From an uncultured Actinomyces sp. (GTDB taxonomy: Bacteria; Actinomycetota; Actinomycetes; Actinomycetales; Actinomycetaceae): 20,019 nucleotides of DNA. A program made the translations under genes and the position numbers. Shown here piece after piece: positions 1 to 7,656 of this stretch; positions within the stretch are counted from its first letter, which is position 1; each line of letters starts with the position of its first letter. Location of the stretch: NCBI GenBank assembly GCA_902373545.1, contig CABKMZ010000035.1:1-20019 (forward strand), in the 5' to 3' direction. The notes beneath the pieces are model-generated. The model was not told where the DNA came from. It made no database searches and saw only the letters and a program-made list of their open reading frames with translations.

Positions 1-143
1 GGGTCCGGGGTCCGGGGAAGAATACGTCATGCACCGAGGGACGAGGCCCGGGCAAGGTCTGCGCATCGCATACTCCCACACCGCTTGGATACCCCCGCAG
101 GGGTTCGTCCTTGCACCATTTGTCGCACTCGCAACCACAATCC

Positions 144-216
144 GCCAAACTGCAGACCCATTGCCTCAAAATGACCGATTTTCGGCGTTTTTTGCCGAAT
201 GGGTCTGCACTTTGGC
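144..216. repeat. Long palindromic hairpin with nested second hairpin
   Basis: The arms at 144-162 (GCCAAACTGCAGACCCATT) and 198-216 are inverted repeats matching at 18 of 19 positions. Inside lies a perfect 6-bp inverted repeat, TTCGGC (181-186) / GCCGAA (194-199), around a T-rich loop. The region is less GC-rich than its surroundings. It could be a terminator for a gene left of the window or a palindromic mobile remnant. There is one copy in this window, so the choice is open. Confidence 0.6.
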
Positions 217-450
217 GACTACATCACCTCAAGTCGCGGCCTCACCGCCACCGAACAAGGGACATTGCATCATTAGAGATCAAACACGCCGACGAAACGC
301 CGATAGCCTGCTTCAAATGCGGCGAAACCCCCACCACAGCCGGTGCGGAGGGCACCGTAAGACCGGAGGGCACGGCTGCGGTGCCCGTGGGCGGCGGCGG
401 GGCCTGGCTGCAGCGCCCAGGAGTGATGGCAGAGACACATACCCAAAATC

Positions 451-555
451 TCGCACGTAATTTCCCTTGGTCAGTTTTTAATCAGCCCCACAAACGTTGC
501 AATTCCAACGGTCTGAATTCAAAATTTGAAATAGTCGCGGGGGAATTAGGTGCGA
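451..555. repeat. 105-bp inverted-repeat element, copy 1 (MITE-like)
   Basis: It starts with TCGCACGTAATTTCC and ends with GGGAATTAGGTGCGA, its imperfect inverted complement (13 of 15). The inner part holds a near-palindrome, GTTGCAATTCCAAC (496-509), and an AT-rich TTCAAAATTTGAA palindrome. The same ends, length and inner order recur at 9448-9553 and 15103-15207. Similarity continues about 15 bases past the right end (a GGGGAACC-type word). There is no coding potential, and base composition is near 45% GC against ~70% around it. A non-autonomous mobile element or a conserved structured repeat fits best. Confidence 0.8.
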
Positions 556-660
556 CATTTTTGGGGAACCATGCCGAGGCCAGGGCGGAGCGGGCAGCCG
601 AAAGCTAGGCCGCCCGGCGCATCAAGGAGGCCAGCGACAGGTCCGCCCGGCCGACAGCGA

Positions 661-2463
661 TTACGACTCGGCGACCTCAGGGCGCGACTCACCCGAAGGC
701 TCCGCCACGGCCTCGTCCACGGACACCGCGCCGCGCGGCTCGCGCAGGGCCAGCCCGCGGTATCGGTTGATGGCGGCGCCCACGTCGATGAGGCGCGGCC
801 GCGCCAGAAACGCAGGGTAGGAGCGGGCGCCGAACTTGCAGACGGCGTCCAGGCCCTCGGAGGCGAGGCGTCGGCCGAGCTTGGCCATGAGCTCGGGCAT
901 CGACTGCTTGCCGGCCATCTCCTCGAGGACGCCGCGCACGCACCAGGCGATGGCCTCGGCCTGCCCGGGGTCGACGACTGCGGCGACATCAGAAATGTCG
1001 ACGGTCGAACGGTCGATCGTCAGCACGGACGTGCCCGAGGCCTTGGTGCGCGGGCGGTCCACGCGGGCCTTCGCGGCGGGTACGCGGGGTGCGGCCTCCC
1101 AGGAGGTTGGGGCGTCGGTGCGGGGGCGCGGCAGGTCGGCGACGACGGAGCGTGCGCGGGAGGTGACGTCGAGGCAGTGGTAGTTGTCCATCATGAGGAC
1201 CCGGTCGGCGGCATCGAGGAAGGCGCCGGAGCCGCCGACGACCATGATGAGGGAGACTCCGGCCTCGGTGAGGGAGGTGACGCGGTCGACGAGGGGCGTG
1301 ATGGGTTCCTTCTCGGCGGCGACGAGGTCGCGCATGCGCGTGTCGCGGATGAGGAGGTTGGTGGCGGAGGTGTCCTCGTCGATGAGGAGGGTTCGCGCGC
1401 CCAGCTCGAGGGATTCGATGATGGAGGCGGCCTGCGAGGTTGAGCCGGAGGCGTTCTCGGTCGAGAAGGACGTGGTGTCGGCGCCGCCGGGCAGGTGGGT
1501 GATGAACGGTGAGATATCGACGCCGGTGACGGCTCGCCCGTCGGCGGCGCGCACCTTCGTGGCGGTGGGGTCGGTGGCGACGAGTTCGCGGCCGTCGCCG
1601 GGCACGTGCGCGTACACGCCTTGGGCGATGGCCTCGAGGAGCGTGGACTTGCCGTGGTAGCCGCCGCCCACGATGAGGGTCAGGCCCGGGGGGATCGCCA
1701 TGCCGGACACCTCGCCGGCGTGGGGCAGGGTGACGGTGGCGCGCAGGGACTCGGGGGCGGCAAAGGCGACGACGCCGTCGCCGGCCAAGGGCGCTTCGGA
1801 CACGCCGGAGCGGCGCGCAAGCATGGCCTCGTCGGCGACGAAGGACACCCACCCGCGCTCCTCAAGGATCCCTTGGAGGGCGCGGTAGTCCTCGTAGGCG
1901 GCGACGTGGGCGAGGAGGCGGGAGCGTTTGCGGGCGGTCGCGGAGTCCTCGGAGACGAAGTCGAAGCAGTCCATGACGATGTTGGGCACGTCCACGTCGA
2001 AGAGGCGGGCGGCGCTCTTGCCCAGGATCGTGCGGCCTCGCGCGGGGAGCTTGACCTGGAAGCGAACCTCGACACGGTCGGGCATGACGGTGGCGTAGGA
2101 GCGCTGGAGGATCAGGGCGCCGGCGCGGGCGATCGACACGTCGCGCGCGCCGCGGGCGCGGATAGCCTCGTCGAAGGCGCGGGCAATGAAGTCGGCGGCG
2201 GCCAGGCGGGCGTCGGACGAGGCCAGGGTGGCCTCGGGCAGTCCCATCGCTTCGGGGGTCGCGTAGGCGCGCAGGGACGAGGGCGGGGCGTAGGGGTCGG
2301 CCTGCACGTGGTCGATGGCGAGGGTAAAGTCGCCGTAATCCCAGGTGCCGAGGGTGTTTTTGTAGAAGCCGTAGGGTCGGCCGTCCGCGTGGCGGAGTTG
2401 GTCGAGCAGGTCAGCGTCGGTTCCGGAAATCGAGCGCGAGGGGGCTTCGTATCGGGGAGTCAT
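661..2463 (-). CDS. Predicted ATPase of the ABC class (COG3044/PF09818 family)
   Basis: A 600-residue cytoplasmic protein with no membrane segment. The Walker A motif GGGYHGKST lies at about residues 266-274, and a Walker B strand TLLIDEDTSATN at about 358-369. The GGGYHGKST form is typical of the COG3044 'predicted ATPase of the ABC class' family, whose bacterial role is not well established; nucleic-acid binding has been proposed from distant relatives. The N-terminal ~240 residues should be the family-specific domain. The C-terminal ~100 residues (after ~470) are more variable and end in an acidic tail. The ATG at 2463 has no good Shine-Dalgarno site, but a TATTCT hexamer (2471-2476) ends 7 bases upstream, so a leaderless transcript is plausible. 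It appears monocistronic, downstream of the terminator of the next gene to the right. The family is confident; the function is unknown. Confidence 0.85.
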   Translation of the reverse strand: MTPRYEAPSRSISGTDADLLDQLRHADGRPYGFYKNTLGTWDYGDFTLAIDHVQADPYAPPSSLRAYATPEAMGLPEATLASSDARLAAADFIARAFDEAIRARGARDVSIARAGALILQRSYATVMPDRVEVRFQVKLPARGRTILGKSAARLFDVDVPNIVMDCFDFVSEDSATARKRSRLLAHVAAYEDYRALQGILEERGWVSFVADEAMLARRSGVSEAPLAGDGVVAFAAPESLRATVTLPHAGEVSGMAIPPGLTLIVGGGYHGKSTLLEAIAQGVYAHVPGDGRELVATDPTATKVRAADGRAVTGVDISPFITHLPGGADTTSFSTENASGSTSQAASIIESLELGARTLLIDEDTSATNLLIRDTRMRDLVAAEKEPITPLVDRVTSLTEAGVSLIMVVGGSGAFLDAADRVLMMDNYHCLDVTSRARSVVADLPRPRTDAPTSWEAAPRVPAAKARVDRPRTKASGTSVLTIDRSTVDISDVAAVVDPGQAEAIAWCVRGVLEEMAGKQSMPELMAKLGRRLASEGLDAVCKFGARSYPAFLARPRLIDVGAAINRYRGLALREPRGAVSVDEAVAEPSGESRPEVAES

Positions 2464-2470
2464 GCCTTTA

Positions 2471-2476
2471 AGAATA
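2471..2476 (-). promoter_or_regulatory. Candidate -10 element for a leaderless transcript
   Basis: TATTCT on the minus strand, 7 bases before the ATG at 2463. This spacing would place the transcription start at or next to the start codon. No clear -35 was seen; the upstream bases are part of the neighbouring terminator stem. Confidence 0.4.
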
Positions 2477-2482
2477 CAGGCG

Positions 2483-2518
2483 GAGCCTGCGGGAACGGGT
2501 CACCGTTCCCGCAGGCTC
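2483..2518 (-). terminator. Strong hairpin terminator after the first Gly/Tyr/Gln-repeat gene
   Basis: A perfect 16-bp stem (2483-2498 with 2503-2518) around a 4-base loop, 45 bases after the stop of the gene at 2563-3183. The T tract that follows on the minus strand is short, but stem strength and position support a terminator. It also separates this gene from the ATPase gene. Confidence 0.75.
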
Positions 2519-2562
2519 GCAGGTGTGATGAGTCGCGGCGCACGCGGCTCTCGGGAGCGCGC

Positions 2563-3183
2563 TCAGTCGAAGATGCCAACGATGATCGCCACGAAAACGA
2601 GGAAGAATATGAAGCTCGTTGCAATGATCGTGACAATCTTCGAGGCCTTCGTGATGGAGAGGGTCGGAGATGGGGCACCCATCCGCTCGGCCTTCGAGTG
2701 ATTGATAATTGCCCAGACCATCGCCGGGATCGTCAGAATGAGAGGCGCAAAGAAGAAGCTCACCACCGCCAGGACCATCGCGAAGATCGCCTGGGTCCTC
2801 ATGCTGTCGAATTCGCCGGACATCGCCGATGAGTACATCGGGGACCCATAGACAGGCTGGCCGTAGCCGCCCTGTCCGTAGCCCGGCTGGCCGTAGGCAC
2901 CCTGTCCGTAGGCGCCCTGGCCGTAGCCGCCCTGTCCATAGCCCGGCTGGCCGTAGGCACCCTGTCCGTAGGCCGACTGAGCGTACCCCGGCTGTCCGTA
3001 GGCACCCTGTCCGTAGGCGCCCTGGCCGTAGCCCGGCTGAGCGTACCCCGGCTGGCCGTAGCCGCCCTGAGCGTACCCGGGCTGACCGTAGCCAGCTTGG
3101 TCGTACCCTGCATTAATGGCCTGGCCGTCAGGGGACTGCCCATACATAGAACCCGACGCGTAGGGGTTAACGGGGTCGCTCAC
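2563..3183 (-). CDS. Small membrane protein with 16 Gly/Tyr/Gln pentapeptide repeats
   Basis: A 206-residue protein. I chose the GTG at 3183 because TTGGAG lies 6 bases upstream and the product then begins (M)SDPVNPY, exactly like its neighbour; a longer frame to 3222 exists. Residues 31-110 are 16 pentapeptides of the form [GA]Y[GA]Q[PGS]. The C-terminal part has hydrophobic segments at about 131-160 and 182-204, joined by a basic loop (NHSKAERMG). The architecture (low-complexity tail plus a two-helix membrane domain) resembles DUF4190 or CD225/dispanin-type proteins, but I cannot assign a family. It is probably a membrane protein with a disordered tail on one face. The paralogue lies just upstream at 3301-3777; separate promoters and terminators suggest independent transcription. 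Confidence 0.8.
   Translation of the reverse strand: MSDPVNPYASGSMYGQSPDGQAINAGYDQAGYGQPGYAQGGYGQPGYAQPGYGQGAYGQGAYGQPGYAQSAYGQGAYGQPGYGQGGYGQGAYGQGAYGQPGYGQGGYGQPVYGSPMYSSAMSGEFDSMRTQAIFAMVLAVVSFFFAPLILTIPAMVWAIINHSKAERMGAPSPTLSITKASKIVTIIATSFIFFLVFVAIIVGIFD
2854..3093 (-). repeat. In-frame 15-bp tandem repeats (16 units)
   Basis: Degenerate 15-bp units encode the pentapeptides [GA]Y[GA]Q[PGS] of the gene at 2563-3183. Units are similar but not identical in DNA. Because 15 is a multiple of three, slippage or recombination would change protein length without a frameshift. Confidence 0.85.
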
Positions 3184-3222
3184 GATCGTCTCCAAATAAT
3201 GCCGTTGACTATGACGGACCAC

Positions 3223-3228
3223 ATCCTA
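3223..3228 (-). promoter_or_regulatory. -10 element (TAGGAT) of the first repeat-protein gene
   Basis: GCTAGGATG on the minus strand, about 40 bases before the GTG at 3183. The same nine bases occur at nearly the same distance before the paralogue's start, so promoter and gene seem to have been duplicated together. No clear -35 was found for this copy. Confidence 0.5.
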
Positions 3229-3244
3229 GCAGCGAGGGAAGGAA

Positions 3245-3289
3245 AGGCGCGGGCCCGGGGAAACCAGACGTTTCCCCGGGCCCGCGCCT
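3245..3289 (-). terminator. Strong hairpin terminator after the second Gly/Tyr/Gln-repeat gene
   Basis: A perfect 19-bp GC-rich stem (3245-3263 with 3271-3289) and a 7-base loop, 12 bases after the stop of the gene at 3301-3777. The following minus-strand bases are pyrimidine-rich (TTCCTTCCCTC). Confidence 0.8.
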
Positions 3290-3300
3290 GTCAAGCGTCA

Positions 3301-3777
3301 TCAGTGGGAGGATGCTGCCGCGCCGAGAAGACCGAAGAACAGGAAGAGCAGGAAGCCACCGACCATGAACACGATCTGAATGCTCGCGCAAATCTTCGCG
3401 GTCGAACGAGCACCCTCCACGTCGCTCATCACGTCCATCGGGGCGCCGTACATCTGGGCATCCTGCACCAGCTTGTTACCCCAGATCCACATGCCACCAG
3501 AGAGGAAGAGGCCGCCAAACAAGAAGCTCAGGAACGACAGCAAGCGCACCGTCGACGCGTTCGAACGCAGACTCTGCACCGCCGGGTTCATGGCGTAGAC
3601 GCCCGGCTGGCCGTAGGCCGCCTGGCCATAGCCCTGCTGGGGTGCTTGGCCGTATCCGGGCTGGCCGTAGGCCGCCTGGCCATAACCCTGCTGGGGTGCT
3701 TGGCCGTAGGGGCCCTGGTCGGCGGGGCCCTGGTCGGCGGGGCCCTGCTGCATGTAGGGGTTAACAGGATCGCTCAT
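3301..3777 (-). CDS. Small membrane protein with Gln/Gly/Tyr-rich N-terminus, paralogue of the gene at 2563-3183
   Basis: A 158-residue protein starting MSDPVNPY at the ATG at 3777, with GGAG 6 bases upstream; a start four codons earlier is possible but not supported by spacing. Residues 11-22 repeat GPADQ. Residues 24-41 and 42-59 are an exact duplication of the 18-residue unit [18 protein letters not shown]. Two hydrophobic segments follow (about 79-102 and 126-152), with a charged loop between them. The shared first eight residues, similar tail composition and two-helix layout show kinship to the neighbour, although the membrane domains have diverged. No function can be assigned; a membrane or envelope protein is likely. 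Confidence 0.8.
   Translation of the reverse strand: MSDPVNPYMQQGPADQGPADQGPYGQAPQQGYGQAAYGQPGYGQAPQQGYGQAAYGQPGVYAMNPAVQSLRSNASTVRLLSFLSFLFGGLFLSGGMWIWGNKLVQDAQMYGAPMDVMSDVEGARSTAKICASIQIVFMVGGFLLFLFFGLLGAAASSH
3601..3708 (-). repeat. 54-bp tandem duplication inside the second repeat-protein gene
   Basis: Two copies of a 54-bp unit (3655-3708 and 3601-3654) encode the duplicated 18 residues. The units are nearly identical in DNA, indicating a recent duplication. Confidence 0.85.
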
Positions 3778-3815
3778 GGGAAACTCCAAATGGATGTGTC
3801 GTAAATGCAGGATTC

Positions 3816-3843
3816 ATCCTAGCGCACGACTCGCACGAATCAA
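3816..3843 (-). promoter_or_regulatory. Promoter of the second repeat-protein gene
   Basis: Minus strand: TTGATT (-35, 3838-3843), a 16-bp spacer and TAGGAT (-10, 3816-3821), about 39 bases before the ATG at 3777. The -10 context GCTAGGATG is shared with the paralogue's promoter. Confidence 0.55.
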
Positions 3844-3951
3844 CGAGGCCGTGGCCAATTCCTCCTTGACGGGCAGGTGAGCGGCGGCCCGAGCACCATC
3901 CCCGGCCTCGCCTCAACGCGCTCCGGCCTCGTCCCGCGCGCACAAAACGGC

Positions 3952-3977
3952 GCGGGGGCCGGTTTCCCGACCCCCGC
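3952..3977 (-). terminator. Rho-independent terminator after nrdE
   Basis: A GC-rich stem of about 12 bp (3952-3963 with 3966-3977, one mismatch), followed on the minus strand after two bases by TTTT. It lies 25 bases after the nrdE stop. Confidence 0.8.
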
Positions 3978-4001
3978 ACCACCCGACAAACGGGCGCCAC
4001 G

Positions 4002-6158
4002 TCACAGCATGCAGGACACGCAGCCCTCAACCGCCGTGCCCTCCAGGGCCATCTGGCGCAGACGCATGTAGTACAGGGTCTTAATACCCTTCCTCCACGC
4101 GTAGATGTAGGACTTGTTCAGGTCACGAGTCGTCACCGTATCCGGGTAGAACAGCGTCAGCGACAGGCCCTGGTCCACGTGCTGGGTGGCCACCGCGTAG
4201 GTGTCGATGATCTTCTCGGGGCCGATCTCGTACGCGTCCTGGTAGTACTCCAGGTTCTCGTTCGTCATGTACGGCGCCGGGTAGTAGACGCGGCCGATCT
4301 TGCCTTCCTTGCGGATCTCCACGCGGGAGACGATCGGGTGGATCGACGACGTCGAGTTGTTGATGTACGAGATGGAACCCGTCGGAGGCACGGCCTGCAG
4401 GTTCTGGTTGTACATGCCGTACGTGGCGACGTCGGCCGCCAGGGCCTCCCAGTCCGCCTGGGTCGGGACCTTGATGGACGAGGCGGCGAGCAGCTCACGG
4501 CACTTGTCCGTGGTGGGGGCCCACTCCTCGTCGATGTACTTGCGGAAGAACTCGCCCGACGCGTAGGTCGAGTCCTCGAAGCCCTCGAAACGCTCCCCGC
4601 GCTCGCGCGCGATTGTGCACGAGGCCTTGATGGCCTCGAACAGGACCGTCATGAAGTACATGTTCGTGAAGTCCAGCGCCTCCTCGGACCCGTAGTGCAC
4701 GTGCTCGCGCGCCAGGTACCCGTGCAGGTTCATCTGGCCCAGGCCAATCGCGTGGCTCATCGCGTTGCCGCGCGCAATCGACGGGACCGAGCCAATGTCC
4801 GAGAGGTCCGAGACAGCCGTCAGGCCGCGGATCGCCATCTCGATCGTCTTCGAGAAGTCCGGGGAATCCATGGTCTTCGCGATGTTGAGCGAGCCCAGGT
4901 TGCAGGAGATGTCCTTGCCGACGTGGTCGTACGACAGGTCGTCGTTGTAGGTCGAGGCCTCGGACACCTGCAGGATCTCCGAGCACAGGTTCGACATGGT
5001 GATGCGGCCCTTGATCGGGTTCGCCTTGTTCACCGTGTCCTCGAAGACAATGTAGGGGTAGCCGGACTCGAACTGGATCTCCGCGATCGTCTGGAAGAAG
5101 CGACGAGCGTTGATCTTGCGCTTGTGGATACGACCGTCGTCCACCATCTCGTGGTACTTCTCCGTCACCGAGATCTCGGAGAAGGGCACACCGTACACGC
5201 GCTCCACGTCGTAGGGGCTGAACAGGTACATGTCCTCGTTCTTGCGGGCCAGCTCGAACGTGATGTCCGGGATGACGACGCCCAGGGACAGCGTCTTGAT
5301 GCGGATCTTCTCGTCCGCGTTCTCACGCTTGGTGTCCAGGAACTGCATGATGTCCGGGTGGTGCGCATGCAGGTACACGGCACCCGCGCCCTGACGCGCG
5401 CCCAGCTGGTTCGCGTAGGAGAAGGAGTCCTCGAGCAGCTTCATGACGGGCACGACGCCGCTGGACTGGTTCTGAATCTTCTTAATGGGGGCGCCCGACT
5501 CACGCAGGTTCGTCAGCTGCAGGGCGACGCCGCCGCCGCGCTTGGACAGCTGCAGCGCGGAGTTGATGCCGCGCGCGATCGACTCCATGTTGTCCTCGAT
5601 GCGCAGCAGGAAGCAGGAGACCAGCTCTCCGCGCGCCGCCTTGCCAGCGTTGAGGAAGGTCGGGGTAGCGGGCTGAAAGCGGCCCGTCATGATCTCATCG
5701 ACGAAGGCGCGGGCCAGCTCGATGTCGCCGCGCGCCAGGTACAGGGACACCATGGCGACGCGATCCTCGAAGCGCTCCAGGTAGCGCTTACCGTCGAAGG
5801 TCTTGAGCGTGTACGACGTGTAGTACTTGAACGCGCCCAGGAACGTCGGGAAGCGGAACTTGTGGGCGTAGGCCTGCTTGTACAGCTCCTTGATATCCGC
5901 GAAATCGTACTGGTCCAGGACGTGCTTCTCGTAGTAGCCCTCGTCCACCAGGTACTTCAGCTTCTCTTCCAGGTCGTGGAAGAACACCGTGTTCTGGTTG
6001 ACGTGCTGGAGGAAGTACTGGCGAGCGGCCTTACGGTCCGCGTCGAACTGGATGTGTCCGTTCGCGTCGTACAGGTTAAGCTGCGCGTTCAGCGCGTGGT
6101 AGTCAAGCTCCGGCGAGGGAGCTTCCTCTACGCCTGTGTCGGTGTAGTTTTCTGCCAA
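4002..6158 (-). CDS. nrdE: Class Ib ribonucleoside-diphosphate reductase, alpha subunit
   Basis: A 718-residue cytoplasmic enzyme that reduces ribonucleoside diphosphates to deoxyribonucleotides; it needs the NrdF radical subunit. The family N-terminus ([12 protein letters not shown]) is present. Active-site residues visible: C182 in SCFLL, the radical C392 and E394 in NLCSEI, C419 in SCNLGS, the radical-path pair Y696-Y697 in LYYMR, and the C-terminal redox pair C713/C716 (GCVSCML) that NrdH reduces. Length is normal for NrdE, and there is no ATP-cone domain, as expected for class Ib. The start is TTG at 6158: the first in-frame ATG would remove ~130 residues including the conserved N-terminus. 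It overlaps nrdI by 31 bases, so translation is probably coupled. No nrdF follows; a terminator lies just downstream. Confidence 0.97.
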   Translation of the reverse strand: MAENYTDTGVEEAPSPELDYHALNAQLNLYDANGHIQFDADRKAARQYFLQHVNQNTVFFHDLEEKLKYLVDEGYYEKHVLDQYDFADIKELYKQAYAHKFRFPTFLGAFKYYTSYTLKTFDGKRYLERFEDRVAMVSLYLARGDIELARAFVDEIMTGRFQPATPTFLNAGKAARGELVSCFLLRIEDNMESIARGINSALQLSKRGGGVALQLTNLRESGAPIKKIQNQSSGVVPVMKLLEDSFSYANQLGARQGAGAVYLHAHHPDIMQFLDTKRENADEKIRIKTLSLGVVIPDITFELARKNEDMYLFSPYDVERVYGVPFSEISVTEKYHEMVDDGRIHKRKINARRFFQTIAEIQFESGYPYIVFEDTVNKANPIKGRITMSNLCSEILQVSEASTYNDDLSYDHVGKDISCNLGSLNIAKTMDSPDFSKTIEMAIRGLTAVSDLSDIGSVPSIARGNAMSHAIGLGQMNLHGYLAREHVHYGSEEALDFTNMYFMTVLFEAIKASCTIARERGERFEGFEDSTYASGEFFRKYIDEEWAPTTDKCRELLAASSIKVPTQADWEALAADVATYGMYNQNLQAVPPTGSISYINNSTSSIHPIVSRVEIRKEGKIGRVYYPAPYMTNENLEYYQDAYEIGPEKIIDTYAVATQHVDQGLSLTLFYPDTVTTRDLNKSYIYAWRKGIKTLYYMRLRQMALEGTAVEGCVSCML

Positions 6159-6544
6159 AACTGTTCCAGTCCTTCGCGAACTCTGGAGACATCCTCAGGC
6201 GTGCCGAGGAGCTCGAACTTATACATGTGGGGAACCCCCAGCTTGGCCGCGATGATGTCGCCCGCGATGCAGTAGGCCTTGCCGAAGTTAGTGTTTCCCG
6301 ACGAGATCACGCCCCTGCACAGGGCCCGATTGTCGGGGTCATTGAGGAACCTGATGACCTGCTTGGGCACAGCTCCCTTGATATTTCCGCCGCCGTAGGT
6401 GGGCACGATGAGCACGTACTCGTCGGTCACGCGCAGGGGTTCATCCTTGGGAAGCAACGGGATTCGCGCCGCCGGGAAGCCGAGTTTTTCCACGAAACGG
6501 CGGGTATTGCCCGTCGCCGACGAGAAGTAGACGACGCTGCCCAT
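6128..6544 (-). CDS. nrdI: NrdI flavodoxin-like protein
   Basis: A 138-residue flavodoxin-fold protein that supplies the oxidant for assembling the Mn(III)2-tyrosyl radical in NrdF. The phosphate-binding loop SSATGNT (residues 8-14) is at the N-terminus, with family motifs VPTYGGG and [12 protein letters not shown] further on. The ATG at 6544 is preceded by GGAAGG, 6 bases away. Its end overlaps the nrdE start by 31 bases, a compact translationally coupled pair. Unusually, nrdH is not directly upstream but about 300 bases away behind a hairpin, so nrdIE may have its own promoter. Confidence 0.95.
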   Translation of the reverse strand: MGSVVYFSSATGNTRRFVEKLGFPAARIPLLPKDEPLRVTDEYVLIVPTYGGGNIKGAVPKQVIRFLNDPDNRALCRGVISSGNTNFGKAYCIAGDIIAAKLGVPHMYKFELLGTPEDVSRVREGLEQFWQKTTPTQA

Positions 6545-6845
6545 AGTGTTCCTTCCGACTTGTCGAGACGGTGAGTTTCTAGTGTCTCACTGACGAGGCC
6601 TTGGCGGGGGCGCCTCGGTCGCGTGTCCCCGTGTGGGATGGTCGACGCCGCATCGGGCCCGGTGTGCGCGCCTGTTTGCGGCTGGTGTGCTAGCGAGCAG
6701 ATACGACCGTTTACGCTGGTCGCACAGCGTGTCACGCACGGCCACCCCGAGGGATTCCGCGCCGTTTGCGCGAGGGGACCACGGCCTCGTCAATGCCCGG
6801 ATATGCGAAAGCCCCGGCCGGGCGGCCGGGGCTTAGCGGCGCGAC
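6545..6845. other. Gap between nrdH and nrdI
   Basis: About 300 bases without a supported gene. At the nrdH side is a terminator hairpin (6809-6834). At the nrdI side, close to its start, is a small inverted repeat, GTGAG...CTCAC (6571-6590). It carries one copy of CCACGGCCTCGT (6779-6790) and a related GACGAGGCC word near 6592. A promoter for nrdIE must lie here if the hairpin terminates, but no strong -35/-10 pair was evident. Confidence 0.55.
6809..6834 (-). terminator. Hairpin terminator after nrdH
   Basis: A perfect 11-bp stem, AAGCCCCGGCC (6809-6819) with its complement at 6824-6834, loop GGGC, starting 11 bases after the nrdH stop. On the minus strand the stem ends in CTTT. It may be partial, since nrdI and nrdE lie downstream on the same strand. 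Confidence 0.7.
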
Positions 6846-7091
6846 TCAGGCCGACATCGCCAGGGCTACGGCGGCGATGGCCTTGATGCGGTCGGGGCGG
6901 AAGCCGGACCAGTGGTCCTCGCCGGCCACGACGACGGGGGCCTGCTGGTAGCCGAGGCCCTTAATGAAGGCAAGGGACTCCGCGTCCTGGGTGACGTCGA
7001 TCTTCTCGTAGGAGACGCCCTGCTTGTCGAGGGCGCGGTAGGTCGCGTCGCACTGGGGGCAGCGGGGCTTGGAGTAGACGGTGATCGACAT
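6846..7091 (-). CDS. nrdH: Glutaredoxin-like NrdH-redoxin
   Basis: An 81-residue thioredoxin-fold protein that reduces the C-terminal cysteines of NrdE using electrons from thioredoxin reductase. The redox motif C11-P-Q-C14 follows the first strand (ITVYSKPR). Family features downstream include the conserved AP turn (QQAPVVV) and the C-terminal segment HWSGFRPDRIKAI, where WSGFRPD is diagnostic of NrdH. The ATG at 7091 has AAGGAG 8 bases upstream. It is the first gene of the nrd cluster in the transcription direction; NrdR-like boxes precede it. Confidence 0.96.
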   Translation of the reverse strand: MSITVYSKPRCPQCDATYRALDKQGVSYEKIDVTQDAESLAFIKGLGYQQAPVVVAGEDHWSGFRPDRIKAIAAVALAMSA

Positions 7092-7172
7092 GTTCGTGTC
7101 TCCTTGCGGCCTGGGGCCGGACGTTGCTTACCTAATTGGCTTTCTGGCGGCTCGTTCGCCGCGAACACCACA

Positions 7173-7221
7173 ACACTACACCTTGGGGCCACCTGCGCAA
7201 CCGACCCCTAGATGTTGTGTG
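7173..7221 (-). promoter_or_regulatory. nrdH promoter flanked by a pair of NrdR-like boxes
   Basis: Two 16-bp sites resemble the NrdR box (consensus acaCwAtATaTwGtgt, quoted from memory): ACACTACACCTTGGGG at 7173-7188 and CCCCTAGATGTTGTGT at 7206-7221. Both keep the CTA and TTG core halves, and their centres are 33 bp apart, about three helical turns. Between and over them on the minus strand is a possible promoter: TTGCGC (7195-7200), a 16-bp spacer and TAGTGT (7173-7178). Repression by NrdR when dATP is high is the expected role. Confidence 0.6.
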
Positions 7222-7254
7222 CAACGCTCCTGGGGACAGCCAATGGGAACACCC

Positions 7255-7443
7255 TGTGGACAGAGCGGGCGGTCAGGATCACACCCGCCATTCGCGCGCT
7301 TGTCGACCCCCTGACGAAGGTCCCCTCAGATGCGCACAAACACGTGGGTTTATCGCTAACCCTGCGCCACCAGAGCACCCTCGCACGGAGCCCCCACACC
7401 CCTGTGAGCACTGTGGACAGTGTCGTCACCAGCCTGTGCATAA
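7255..7443 (-). promoter_or_regulatory. Cluster of DnaA-box-like sites
   Basis: Three 9-mers on the minus strand: CTGTCCACA at 7255-7263 and 7412-7420 (one mismatch to TTGTCCACA), and TTATGCACA at 7435-7443, a full match to the classical TTATNCACA. All three have the same orientation, pointing toward nrdH. DnaA control of ribonucleotide reductase genes is known in E. coli; here it is inference. Confidence 0.45.
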
Positions 7444-7509
7444 CCGCATGACAAACAGTTAATTTGTGACGAGCGCTACACTTATTCGAGAAGGCTTGGG
7501 CGTGTCGCG

Positions 7510-7558
7510 CCCGCACATCTAGGGGTCGTTGGCAGACAAGTACCCCTAGATGTAGGGG
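7510..7558. promoter_or_regulatory. Second, distal pair of NrdR-like boxes
   Basis: CCCCTAGATGTAGGGG (7543-7558) is a near-perfect dyad. A partner at 7510-7525 carries the same CCCCTAGATGTG word on the opposite strand. Centres are 33 bp apart, identical to the pair near nrdH. No gene starts close by in either direction; nrdH is ~420 bases to the left. Confidence 0.5.
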
Positions 7559-7656
7559 TTGGGAGCCATGTCGGACGAATGCCTGAAATGCCGCGGAAAG
7601 CTGCGCGGGACGGGCTGCCTGGGGGCCAGGCGGAGCCTGGGGGCATGGGTAGGCGG

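Larger units (their letters stand above)
1..660. other. Intergenic stretch with no supported gene
   Basis: No convincing coding frame. The open frames here have Arg/His/Pro-rich translations without any recognisable motif, and no good ribosome binding site precedes them. The stretch starts with a short tandem repeat (GGGTCCGG-type, 1-16), then holds a long imperfect hairpin (144-216), a GC-rich patch around 355-420 with repeated GAGGGCAC words, and one copy of a 105-bp inverted-repeat element (451-555). The last ~100 bases before 661 form the 3' flank of the minus-strand ATPase gene; I see no clear terminator there. Confidence 0.6.

Noticed and set aside
29..608. Two overlapping open frames at the left edge
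   Set aside because: Low-complexity Arg/His/Pro-rich products, no ribosome site, and they run through the palindrome and the 105-bp element.
4179..6275. A 698-residue open frame on the plus strand opposite nrdE
   Set aside because: It is an antisense shadow of a highly conserved gene in high-GC DNA; its Arg/Val/Leu-rich translation has no recognisable motif.
7255..7443. Chromosomal replication origin
   Set aside because: Only three DnaA-like boxes are present, and neither dnaA, dnaN nor rpmH is nearby. Regulation of nrdH is a simpler reading.
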